A stretch of DNA of 64,000 bases from Incurvaria masculella (taxonomy: Eukaryota; Arthropoda; Insecta; Lepidoptera; Incurvariidae), in the NCBI GenBank assembly GCA_946894095.1, contig OX335659.1:7199501-7263500 (forward strand). Reading direction: 5' to 3'. The position numbers and the translations under genes are program-made. Below are positions 45,650-55,607 of the stretch, piece by piece. Numbering within the stretch: the stretch's first letter is position 1; each line of letters starts with the position of its first letter. The notes beneath the pieces were generated by a model that saw only the letters and a program-made list of their open reading frames with translations, was not told the DNA's origin and did no database searches.

Positions 45650-46185
45650 TTTATGTAATTAGACATGGATGGCTAATACTACACCACAGTCATGATATTA
45701 GCCCAATAGGAGCACCGAATTCCCTAAGCAATTAGGTGTCACGCCAGGATCTTCCTGGCGAGAGATAAAATAAAATAAGATAAGATAAAAACATTAGATT
45801 TCAAATTAAAGCTGCATTTCTTTTGCAACCCGACACCGATGGATCAAACCACACAGCTGCCGTTATCATATTAGGTCACCACAATCCCCAAGGAATTAGG
45901 TGCCATGCCAGGGCCTTCCCTTTATGAGCACGGCTACAGTGAATTGGATAGAAAAACACGGAAAAAATGTATGCCGCTTCGACCAACAGCGGGCGGGTTC
46001 AACTCTACCACCTAGTAGGGGATGTCAACTAACAGTTTTGAATGCATTCCGAACCATACAGCAACTCGCATTTATGACGAAATGCACTTACCTATCCAAC
46101 TCAGAAAGAGAAAGAAAGTGGTGAATGACCAGCGGACATCTGACATGCAAGGCAAGTTCCTGCGCCATTGAGCTACCTGCCGCTC
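45650..46185 (-). mobile_element. SINE-A, two adjacent copies
   Basis: A tail-end fragment at 45655-45755 (ACATGGATGGCTAATACTAC to CGCCAGGATCTTCC) is followed by a longer copy at about 45830-46185 that ends in a tRNA-like head (CCTGCGCCATTGAGCTACCT). Confidence 0.78.
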
Positions 46186-46189
46186 ATGG

Positions 46190-46420
46190 TACATGTACAT
46201 ACATGCATGCCTTCACGGTGCCACTTTCCCGGAGGGGTTGGCAGAGATGATAGAGCGCCTTACGGTACGATCGCAGCACACCTCTCTCGCCCAATCTACA
46301 TACATTTTTTCATACATGATTTACGATTACGGGTGCTACGTACCACACCATTACGAAGAATTACATCGATTTGGTCGCGGTGTTCTTCCAGGCCGCCCGG
46401 GCGGTGAATATAATGATGCT
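46190..46420 (-). pseudogene. LINE-derived tail fragment
   Basis: TTACGGGTGCTACGTACCAC to CCGCCCGGG is the reverse of the block at 32690-32790. The adjacent GGAGGGGTTGGCAGAGATGA, TAGAG recurs inverted near 58610-58640. No open frame is intact. Confidence 0.55.
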
Positions 46421-46499
46421 AATTGTTTTAGTTTCAATTTATTTATTTTCTCTCTTGGATGGATATTGTATAGGAAGTGTAAAGAAACTGTATAGGAAG

Positions 46500-46885
46500 T
46501 GGATATATTATGAGGTTACCATTAAGAGAGTCGTTACCCTATCGATTCCCCATACTACGGACGATAACTGTTACCAAGCTCTTAATGTTTTACTAGGTTT
46601 TGGAAATTTTGGATTCTAAAATATATTATAAAAAACTATGTCTGTATGTTTTAGTTTTTTTCATACCTTCACCTTTTATATTGGAAAATATTGGGTAATT
46701 AACATCATTGTTTTTTTTTTATCTATTTCTACGTTAATTTTCGAAATTTTTTTTACTGAAAAATACAGCTATTTACAAAAAAATCAAATCAAACAGACGT
46801 ACAATGAAGGTTTCTCAAGTGATATAAAAATTTCTTAGATTTCTTGTGACTTCACGAAAGCCTTAACTCGTCATCTTGCAGCTTG
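46500..46885 (-). repeat. Interspersed repeat family J, copy 2
   Basis: Reverse of 15110-15610; it includes TGTGACTTCACGAAAGCCTT and CCATACTACGGACGATAACT. Confidence 0.6.
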
Positions 46886-47249
46886 CGTCGTCATCTAGTC
46901 CTTAGTTCGCGATCTAAGCTAACTTTATCGCTGGAATGAATAAAAATACAATCGATCCTTTGAAATACAATAACTTTCTCGCGGAGACGACTTAAGATTT
47001 TCCCAGTCGCCTTCGTATCAATAAGTGCCTGCCCTTACCTTTGTTCGCCTGCCGTTCCCACCTGAGCGGCCTCGGAACCCTTTGTGAATCAGGGCTTGTG
47101 TGAATCTATGATACGGAAAGGGTAAACGGAATGAGGTACGGCCAGCGAGAAGGAAGGACTGGAGTGGCGAACTCGTTCGTATGGCGGCAGAGTAGCCAGG
47201 TAATGTCCCAATTACGTGGCATTTCTCGAAATTAGAAAATATATTTTTT
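46886..47249. other. No gene recognised
   Basis: Nothing seen. Confidence 0.35.
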
Positions 47250-47565
47250 TCTCTGTCAAATTAAGAAATATTTTCTGAAATTTTGCACATTAAATAAATT
47301 AACTGAGAGCTAAGTCTCTACGCTTTAGTTTTTTGTTTGGAAAACTTAACTTAAATCCATGATTGTATTTTTTTATTTCTGAACACATTTTCAAAGGATT
47401 ATATTACGGATGCAAGTTAACGTATCAAAAAAAACAAGAACGTACAGACGTAGCTCTCAATTGATTTATTTAATGTGAAAATTTTCCGAAACGTATTTCT
47501 TCATTTGACTGAGGAAACAGGCACGAGCCATTGTTTGGAACTTGATCACCTCACTATCCTCTTAA
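47250..47565. mobile_element. MITE family E, left-truncated, sharing TTAA with MITE D
   Basis: From GTCAAATTAAGAAATATTTT to GAACTTGATCACCTCACTAT, CCTCTTAA. The terminal TTAA (47562-47565) is also the first four bases of the following MITE D. Confidence 0.78.
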
Positions 47566-48119
47566 GGTGGCCCAAACCGGCGGGACGAACTCATTCGCGG
47601 GCATGGTATAAAACCGTGCTGTTGCCCTCTGGGACCTTCTCTGTTTCAAAAAAAAAGGACAGGCTCCGTGATAATGAAGATGCAACATGTCCACAAAAAA
47701 GCCAATGTGCATAGTGTATGATTTGATAAGATTTACGAAAATTTTAATTACAAAACGACTTATAGCTAAAAGTAAACCACGACCGCCGACGACGATAGTC
47801 AAAAATCTAACAAAAACCAAATGGATTATAAATCTTAATTAAATAAGCTATGTCTGATGACTAATCTTTTTAAGATGTTCTTACTTTATCATTGCGTAAT
47901 CGACCTCCAAAGTTATGGTATAAAACGCGCGAAAAATGCGAACTTTCGCACCTTACAACTTAGAAACCAAACACAATTTTACAATGCCAACGGTCATCAG
48001 ACATCTAGTTCGATCAAATTAAGCTATTTTTAACAAAACTTGGGATCTCTGACAAGAAATATGGGCGTGATCTTCTTTCCCCGTTTGTATGGGGAGTTGA
48101 GCGGGATGGGCCACCTTAA
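47562..48119 (+). mobile_element. MITE family D, complete
   Basis: TTAAGGTGGCCCAAACCGGC to GAGCGGGATGGGCCACCTTA A, 558 bp, inverted ends, TTAA on both sides. Confidence 0.92.
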
Positions 48120-48322
48120 GTGTTATTTATCGATGGTGTTATTATTTGGCAAACCTATAACTTTGACACCAGTTTGCAGATCAGCAGCCTGCACACGAAG
48201 CTGACGCTCTTGGAGATTTTTTACTATGGAAAGAGAACTCGCAACTCACGCTGTTATTGTTGACATTAAAAACAACTTCTCATTTGTGAAAACGCAACGT
48301 GTGTACCCTTAAAAATTTTAAG

Positions 48323-48874
48323 TTAAGGTGGCCCAACCCGGCGGCCCTAACTCATTCGCGGGCACGGTACAAAACCGTGCTGTTGCGCTCTGGGACCTTC
48401 TCGGTTTCAAAGAATAAGACAGGCTCCGTGATGAGGAAGATGCAACACATGTCCACAAAAAAGACAATGTGCATAGTGTATGATTTGGTAAGATTTACGA
48501 AAATTTTAATTTCAAAACGACTTATAGCTAAAAGTAAACCACGACCGCTGTGGTGCAAAATCGAACAAAACCCAAACAGATTATAAATCTTGATTAAATA
48601 AGCTATGTCTGATGACTAATCTTTTTAAGATGTTCTTACTTTATCATTGCGTAATCCACCTCCAAAGTTATTGTATAAAACGCGCGAAAAATGCGAACTT
48701 TCGGACCTTATAACTTAGAAACCAAACACAATTTTACAATGCCAATGGTCATCAGACATCTAGTTCGATCAAATAAAGCTATTTTGAGGAAAATTTTGGA
48801 TCTCTGACAAGAAATATGGGCGTGATCTTCTTTCCCCTTTTGTATGGGGAGACGAGCGGGATGGGCCACCTTAA
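48323..48874 (+). mobile_element. MITE family D, complete
   Basis: TTAAGGTGGCCCAACCCGGC to CGGGATGGGCCACCTTAA, 552 bp. It lies 203 bp after another complete copy in the same orientation. Confidence 0.92.
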
Positions 48875-49234
48875 GGACGCAACTTCTCACATGACCATTA
48901 GGCGTTTGCAATAAAAGATTGTGGGTAATCTTACCAATGCCAGTCATCAATCAAAATCAAATCAAAATCATTGAGATCTTACCACGAAAATATTTTTTTA
49001 ATATGATCCTCAATAGTGATCGAATTCGTAAGCAGGCGCTACCATCAATGTATGTTTTCACTAAAACGTGTCTACTCTCCCGCCATACGGATGAGTTCCC
49101 ACTCCAGCACTTCTTTACTCGCTAGGTACAGCGGGTGCGATCCCATATTTATGCTGATTCAAAGCGAACATCGCAAAACAATGAGAAATCAGGCAAGCAA
49201 TTATTAGTACGTTTTTTTTTGTGTTTCGAGGAAC
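48875..49234. other. No gene recognised
   Basis: Nothing seen. Confidence 0.35.
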
Positions 49235-49560
49235 TGTCTTATAGGTCAGTGGTAGACCAGTGGATTGACGCCTTGGTTGTCGATGTTGAAATTAACCAAC
49301 ATTGGGCGCGGTCGGGTTCTAGACCGTTCGACCTATACGTATACAAAAATGTATGAATTATTGCACGAAAAGCTACTGGTTTTTACTAGTAGGATTAATC
49401 ATCACCCCAGATGGTACGAGTACCATCGCACTGAATGAAAGATAGTCGAAGCGGCAATGAAAACTGTTTTTTTTTAATATTCAGTTCAATCCGGGTCCTG
49501 GCATGATGCTTCATATGGTTAGCAGCAAATGTATAACTAATCTCATACTGTAAAGCCTTT
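49235..49560 (+). mobile_element. 5S-like head followed by SINE-A body, degraded
   Basis: GGTCAGTGGTAGACCAGTGG and AAATTAACCAACATTGGGCG, CGGTCGG resemble the 5S-like head. After 49395, CAGATGGTACGAGTACCATC, GCACTGAATGAAAGATAGTC, GAAGCGGCAATGAAAA is the SINE-A body. Strongly diverged. Confidence 0.55.
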
Positions 49561-50972
49561 TTCCATCCAAGCATAAAACCATGACGACTCCGGCAGATGT
49601 GGCATACCAGCGGAATCCCATGCGGAATGTCTCGATATCAAATTTTCACTACTTGATGCCATGTGTCCACTGTCTTTACTGTCCCGTAAGTACACGTGAG
49701 GGGCACAGACCCTAGCACCTATGCGGAGGACTAAATAAATCCATAATATATTGTATCAAGCAATGTACCTTTGTATGTATGGTAAGGGGTGCGCCTTTAG
49801 TCATACCCCTTGGTGGCATCCCTAGCATTTTTAATCAAATTAAAAATACTTACTTAAATTCGGGAAAAAAAGGTTTTTATCAAACAGATTGGTGTCATGG
49901 AAGCCTCAGTAAACAATCTCAAAGCTTCTTTCACATAGATTTTTAAGCTCATAAACGCTGCAAAGTGATTGAGCAATAATTCTACCAATATGTCCCTTAC
50001 ATTTACATAACAGAGGCTGAGATTCTGGAACGGCAACATCTGTAAAGGGTCGGACCGGGCACCGACCCCTAAAGGATATTGGAAAAGTTTCCTAATCCAA
50101 CTAATGTTCAAGTTTGGTGTTTCAAGGTAGTCTTGAAAGTACCGTCAACCTTCGACAAATACTAATCTAATTTTTACACCAAAATAAGTAAAAGAAACAA
50201 CGTTAAAACACTACCCATAGCTGGGTAAACAAAAACCATTTCTAAGTTGCAAAAGTGATACAGTACGCGCCAAACGTACAAAAAACTTTACTGTGACAAG
50301 GGCGACGTAATATCGTCAAAAGAGTATTTTATTTAATAGTCCCAATCACTGAGTCCCATAATAGCATCACAACTGGTGCAATATCATGGCGAAGGTTGCG
50401 TGATATTACATGTTAGCCATCCACGTTTAATTACATAAAAGTTTTTCTACCTGCCAAAACAATAAAGAAAAATATATTTGATCTTTTACAAGCAAGGTAA
50501 AATCAAGGGCGAAATAAATTTCATTGCAGAATTTACCTATTCTATACGTCGATCTATTCTAACATAAGATATTCAACATGTGTTTTAGCAAAAACACACA
50601 TCTTCTGTTTTCAGTTTAAATGTATTCCTTTATATTATAATCAATATGAAAAAATACGATACTATAATACACTCCAGACTTTCAGGAACAGATACATAAT
50701 ATCCCTAACTTCTGCCCCCACAGACTATAACCAGAATAGCTTATACAATGCTAAGGATAACGGCAAAAGATATCAGGTAACAAAGATGAAAGCCGAGAAA
50801 GCGCTGTTAGTGTCAGCATCTTTACAGGACCTTGACATCTACACAATTACATTCGAATAAGGCTGGGTTTGTGACGAAGGTGACCCATCCCCCCGAGTAT
50901 TAGGAGTTTCCAACAACAAAGAACTAAATTTTGTTGCTGAACTTGAAAAGCTCGCTTGAGAGAAATACGAGA
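49561..50972. other. No gene recognised
   Basis: A minus-strand open frame at 49854-50111 (containing LVELLLNHFAAFMSLKIYVK) is helical-looking but matches nothing I know. The rest is AT-rich. Confidence 0.35.
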
Positions 50973-51215
50973 CGAACCGGCCAAGTGCGAGTCTTACACG
51001 CACACGAAGGGCTCCGTACGATTATACATGATTTGACACAAATAAATCACGTTTCTTGTATGGTGGCCTCCTTTGATCTTGTTTTCTTTCGTTCTAGCGG
51101 CAACAGAAAGCATTCTGCGAAAATTTCCGCTGTCGACCTATTATGGTTCATGAGATACAGCCCTGTGACAGACGGATGGACGGAGGGGCGGACACCTGTG
51201 TTTTTTTTTTCAGCG
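50973..51215 (+). mobile_element. Lepidopteran interspersed repeat C, copy 3
   Basis: ACGAACCGGCCAAGTGCGAG to CATGAGATACAGCCCTGTGA, CAGACGGATGGACGG. The GGGTACGGAACCCTA end is lost. Confidence 0.75.
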
Positions 51216-51496
51216 CTTATCGTGCGAGCAGAATCGGGAAAGATAGACGTTTATTGGACGGTATAGCTGTATTGTTCGTTTGTGCGAGCACTGAGAGTCA
51301 GGGCTCTCAGAATATCTCCGGAGCCAGAAATGTAATGTAGACAGAAAGAGAACTGCCGTAAGATTTGAGGGCGCTCATGAGCACTGTCCTGTTGACAACA
51401 CGGGCACGTCATTATAGTATGACTGTAAAAACTTGATATTTTGAGGCTGGGTTAGAAAATAATATCTTCAGACTCTCAGGTCTTAATAATTGTTTT

Positions 51497-51665
51497 AGGC
51501 TGAGATAAATAGTCGTAGCAGAAATAAGGCTAACGAAAAGTGGTACTTTGTGACGTCATGTTGACACATTTTGTATGGACGAAATCTCAAAGCAATGCAA
51601 ATTGACGTCATAAAGTACTACTTTTCGTTAGTCTTAGTTTCTGTTACGACTATTTATCTCAGCCT
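51497..51665. mobile_element. Foldback MITE carrying two perfect CREs
   Basis: Arms of about 62-66 bp, from AGGCTGAGATAAATAGTCGT to its inverse ACGACTATTTATCTCAGCCT. Each arm contains TGACGTCA (51551-51558 and 51603-51610). The loop is about 45 nt. Non-coding. Confidence 0.82.
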
Positions 51666-51939
51666 GAGTGTATGTTATGTACAAATCTTAATGTTAGTTC
51701 CATTGTACGCCACGCCGGTTCTCTTTCCGCACGGACTCTACTCGCCTTCATCTCGATTTTTAAAGGAAAAACTATGCACTGCATCATACGTGCATATCTT
51801 ACTCATGAAAGCGAAAGTGAGAAGTTCTCGTGTTCGGTTCTCTCAAACTCTATATAGAAAATATAAAACGGTTCTCTCAAATTCTATATAGAAAATATAA
51901 AATGCCTATATTATAGAAAAAAAGATGCCTATATTTTTA

Positions 51940-52225
51940 GGAAACGGCGCGCGCGTACAATTGTATTCGGTGAGTTGCCGCGTGCAATTGTATTCGGTGC
52001 GGTGCGTATGCGCTGCTCGTCGATTGTGCGCGGCGCGTACAATTGCACTGAGGTCGCGTATGCGCCTCGTCGATTGTATCTCGTTCGCTCGCGTCAGAGG
52101 CGCGGCCGCGCCGCGTAGCGCTGTGCAACAATCGAATATATAGATTTGTATTCGAATGAATCGGTTAACGGGAACAATCGAATAATTCGATCGTTTTTAT
52201 TCGCAATCGCCCATCGCTAATGCAA
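51940..52225. mobile_element. GC-rich repeat ending in a hAT-like terminus
   Basis: Repeated blocks CGCGTACAATTGTATTCGGT and GCGTATGCGC followed by CTCGTCGATTGT occur two or three times. The right edge, TTTATTCGCAATCGCCCATC, GCTAA, reads in reverse as TTAGCGATGGGCGATTGCG, similar to hAT termini. The left end is not defined. Confidence 0.45.
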
Positions 52226-52336
52226 ACTCGATGTTCGAGACCTTTGCAGACATGTTGATGCACAACGACGCAGTAGGTCAATCGTTTCACCCTCGGTTTT
52301 ACCCCTGTTTTCACCACCTCCGCTAATAATATATGT

Positions 52337-52388
52337 AGTTATCTTTCGGTTACTTTGCATATTTATATGGTGTAACCGAAAGATAACT
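52337..52388. repeat. Hairpin with 17-bp perfect stem
   Basis: AGTTATCTTTCGGTTAC pairs perfectly with GTAACCGAAAGATAACT across an 18-nt AT-rich loop. Confidence 0.75.
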
Positions 52389-52431
52389 TTAGGATTTTTG
52401 TAATTTGAGGTAGTGGAACCGGGGGTTAGTC

Positions 52432-52566
52432 ATGCGTGACAAAAGCTTAACGCCGCCGCCGACGCCATCGCCGCCTCCGCAGTCCACAGTCGCGCCGCCC
52501 GATGGCGGCGAACTTGAGGCGTCGGCGGTGTCACGACAGAACAAGACAGGCTACGTCGGAGGATAG
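52432..52566 (+). CDS. Possible proline-rich short ORF or exon
   Basis: A 44-codon frame starts with ATG and encodes a Pro-rich N-terminus (TPPPTPSPPPQSTVAPPDGG) followed by a mixed stretch ending GYVGG and a TAG stop. GC content is far above the surrounding DNA and third positions are C/G-rich, which is exon-like. The flanks do not show strong splice sites: GGGGGTTAG just before the ATG is a poor acceptor. The neighbouring DNA is repeat-derived (MITE G begins 39 bp after the stop). It could be a first coding exon, a small protein or chance in a CpG-rich patch. No family is assigned. Confidence 0.2.
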   Translation: MRDKSLTPPPTPSPPPQSTVAPPDGGELEASAVSRQNKTGYVGG

Positions 52567-52604
52567 GGTTGGCTAGAGCTTGTCTAAAAATAGTCTGCAC
52601 CCGA

Positions 52605-52935
52605 AGTCTCAGTTGTCACCTAAATTGGCGTTACGGCCAACCGATCGACTGGCGTTTTTAAATGTATGGAGAAATCGAAGAGCGCGAACAGTGGGCGAAC
52701 TGACATTTGCGAGTCCGAGCTTGATTTGACAGCTTCTTAACGTTGCCGTAAATACGTCGACGTTGCCATTTACGTCCACACCGCGTTTTTAAACAAATCG
52801 GAAGTCCGCGTTTGACTTTGACAGCTTGAAGAAGTAAAACCACAGAATATCTAGTAAAAACTTCTATGGAGTTTGACATTTTTACGGAACTTCGAAGTTA
52901 CGTAAACGCCAATTTAGGTGAGACGTGAGACTACC
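52605..52935 (+). mobile_element. MITE family G, complete copy
   Basis: GTCTCAGTTGTCACCTAAAT, TGGCG at the left and GTAAACGCCAATTTAGGTGA, GACGTGAGAC at the right are inverted. The interior matches the pair at 44645-45310. Confidence 0.82.
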
Positions 52936-53054
52936 GGCTCAGATTCGAAGGCGTTAACTTAACTAGATATTTATTATAAGGCGTTGGATGATGCGTGGGA
53001 TGATTGTAGGAATCTTTGAACCATTCCACACAGGCGTGATAAGGCTTTTGTCCA

Positions 53055-53700
53055 GCCTTGGTGCTAGTTTACATCTCGCAGATTTCGGACCCTTCCTGTC
53101 TTTTGCGAATTAAACGGAAAATTATGTTTTAAATATCGTAAAGCAGCATTTCCAAAAAAAATCTTACGACCTACGTGACCCACTAACAAGTTTACACTTT
53201 TTAGTGAACAGAAAACAGTAACCGCCGTAAATTTTGAGAAAATATTTGATGGAATTTCATCAATTCTGCACCAACCCGAAGCGTTATTCATCCTTCCGAG
53301 TTCTTAATGGGTAGAATATTTTGGCATTCACATCTGATTGCTGCACCTATTCTAGTGTGTAGGTAAAATAAATATATTTGAAAGTCTATTAGTTTTTATA
53401 TTTATTTGTATAAAGGAACCAAAAATTTTTCCTAATAAGAAGTTTGGACGAGAACCCGGCGTAAAATATGAGAATATTTGTGAGGGAAATCGATAGGTTA
53501 TGCAGCAATCAGAAGTGAATGCCAAATATTCTACCCAGTAAAAACTCGGAAGAATGACTTTAACGCTTCGGATTGGTGCAGAATTGATCGAATTCCCTCA
53601 AATATATTCTCAAATTTTACGCCGGTTACTCCCCGGTTTTCTGTTTACTAAAAGTTTTCAAGTTTGCAGAAAAATATGTTACTTTTATTCTCAGGGCCAT
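53055..53700. repeat. Diverged inverted pair of an unknown sequence (H)
   Basis: 53160-53350 (minus) and 53490-53690 (plus) align: GCAGCAATCAGATGTGAATG against GCAGCAATCAGAAGTGAATG, then CCAAAATATTCTACCC, AACTCGGAAGGATG, ACGCTTCGGGTTGGTGCAGA, ATTGATGAAATTCC. Both copies can be read as protein for 40-50 codons in related frames (for example CRIDEIPSNIFSKFTAVTVF), but with shifts. Identity unknown. Confidence 0.5.
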
Positions 53701-54924
53701 TCGGTTGCAATATTTATTTTTGAGGCACACCAATGTTTAAAATACTTAAATTTCGGGGCATTCCTGGCTATTCCTGATAAAACAAAGCCAAAAATCTATC
53801 AGTGGTATTATTATTGTAATAAAACAATATGGAGTTTTCATGTGTTCCTAGGACTTTTTAGGACCAATTTATTTGGCGGGGCAGAGAGTATGGAAATTAT
53901 TACTGGTGGCCGCCAAAATTCATTAGGAATACTATATTACCCATAGACCTAGCATGCGCGCACATCATATTTCTATGATATTAACATAGAATATAGAATA
54001 AACCGACAGAGGAGGGAGGTAGAGAGGAGATGGTTCAAGCAAACTTAGTCTAGTCTGTGTCCACCAAGTGGGTCGCTACGTCACAGCCCACGTGATAAGA
54101 AGGCGTGGCTTAGCGACATTCGCGACATGGCGCTGGCGGTGTTAGGTTGTGGGACAATATTATGGCCTGCAGCGCAATTTTCAGCAAACAGTCGATTACA
54201 CGATGAAATTTTATGTAAAATGTTGCAAACTTTACACAGGACAAAATAATCTATAGTTTATAGGTGGAATTACGTTTTATTTGACAGTAAAACACCTCAT
54301 ATTTTATAATTTGAGTCAATATTCGAGCATTGTATAGATGGCGCGCAATCATTTTCTTTGTACGGTAAGAAATGTTGATCTCATGATGCAAATTTTTATG
54401 ACATTTTAAAATTAAAATTATTTGAAACCGCGCGAAGGCATAGATTTAAATTTCGAAGGTTTTTTTTATAGAAAAAAACAGAGAGTAAAATGCAAAAGGC
54501 GCCATCTAGTTGTAGTCTTGTAACCACTAAGAATAGCTCTCGGAATAGTTGCTACCAGAATATCGGTTCTTCCGCTACTTTGATGGATTTCGGAAAAATA
54601 GGCGGTGCATGATCCCACCATGAAGCGATGTTCCCCCCGCTTCCCCGCACAGTGTCATGCTGCGTTCCTTAGTAATATGAGTTAACAACACCTCCTCTCT
54701 CTCTTTCCTCCGTGAATATACCATAGTTTAGCCTCTATTGACCGTGGCGCGGTCGTCAGAAACTGCGAGAGTTGGCGATTCGTGACCCGGTACTTTTATT
54801 ATGACCCGGTACCGGGTCGCGACCCCGTATTTGGGAATGGCTGCATAAAGCTTTCTGTTGCACCTGCCTGCAAGTAGCGCGGGGATGCATCAATGCCATA
54901 TCTACTTCATACTTCAACGTTCCT
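53701..54924. other. No gene recognised
   Basis: The open frame running to 53946 has no recognisable domain. 54803-54818 is a 16-bp perfect palindrome, GACCCGGTACCGGGTC. Otherwise nothing. Confidence 0.35.
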
Positions 54925-55115
54925 TTTTATACAACTGGACACAACTGGGCTGTAATACCACACCTAATCATGACGTTAAAAAAACACACTACAACAGAAT
55001 TAGGTGCCATGCCAGAACCTTCCATTTGCACTAACTGGATCGAAAACCTGGACAATTTTGATTGTCGCTTTTTCCATCGCTCTTCCAATGCGATGGTACC
55101 GCCAATCTACAGGAT
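54925..55115 (-). mobile_element. SINE-A, truncated
   Basis: ACAACTGGACACAACTGGGC to AATGCGATGGTACCGCCAAT: the tail and distal body in reverse, diverged. Confidence 0.65.
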
Positions 55116-55607
55116 ATCAAGAACTTAATTCGATTACTTATGCCTATGCAGAAAATCCATTAGCCAACGGTTATTTTTGGCACCGCGGGAATCGGTGGGG
55201 CCATCATAGCCCACAAATTAAGTAAGAGCTAGATGAGTTAAAGCGCACGGGATCGTGTCGGCGCTATAAGCGTAATTTTGCGCTTGTGGCACCGACACGA
55301 GCAAGCCGTAAGCCAGGCAAACAGTGCTCCTGCACGTCGTTCTTGCTTTTTGTCGAAATGCCAATCTGGGCGGTGAAAATATGTAAAACTCGTAGTGAAT
55401 ATCCATCCAAACACGTAGAACATCACATCACATGTAAGTGAACTGTAAGTGTTAAAATCCAATTTTTTAAAAGAATTTAAAGGTCATCACGAGTAGTATG
55501 CGTTAGAAGTTAGTAGTGATGTGACCATGTCGCAGTATGTATCGACACATTGGAATTGGATAGCTTATTAAGCCCACAATCTCCACGATTGGACATTGAT
55601 GACTAAT
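55116..55607. other. No gene; SINE-A tail at the right edge
   Basis: 55588-55607 (ATTGGACATTGATGACTAAT) is the start of a minus-strand SINE-A tail that continues at 57656 after the inserted TIR element. The rest is unassigned. Confidence 0.45.

Noticed and set aside
47554..48558. ORFs around 48 kb with a shared ISRFVIKIFVNL-type peptide
   Set aside because: They are translations of MITE family D, and the same peptide appears in every copy (for example 449-673). The element is non-coding by structure.
52432..52480. PPDGG as the start motif of a monocarboxylate transporter
   Set aside because: The transporter signature needs PPDGGWGW or similar followed by a membrane segment. Here PPDGG is followed by polar residues and a stop.
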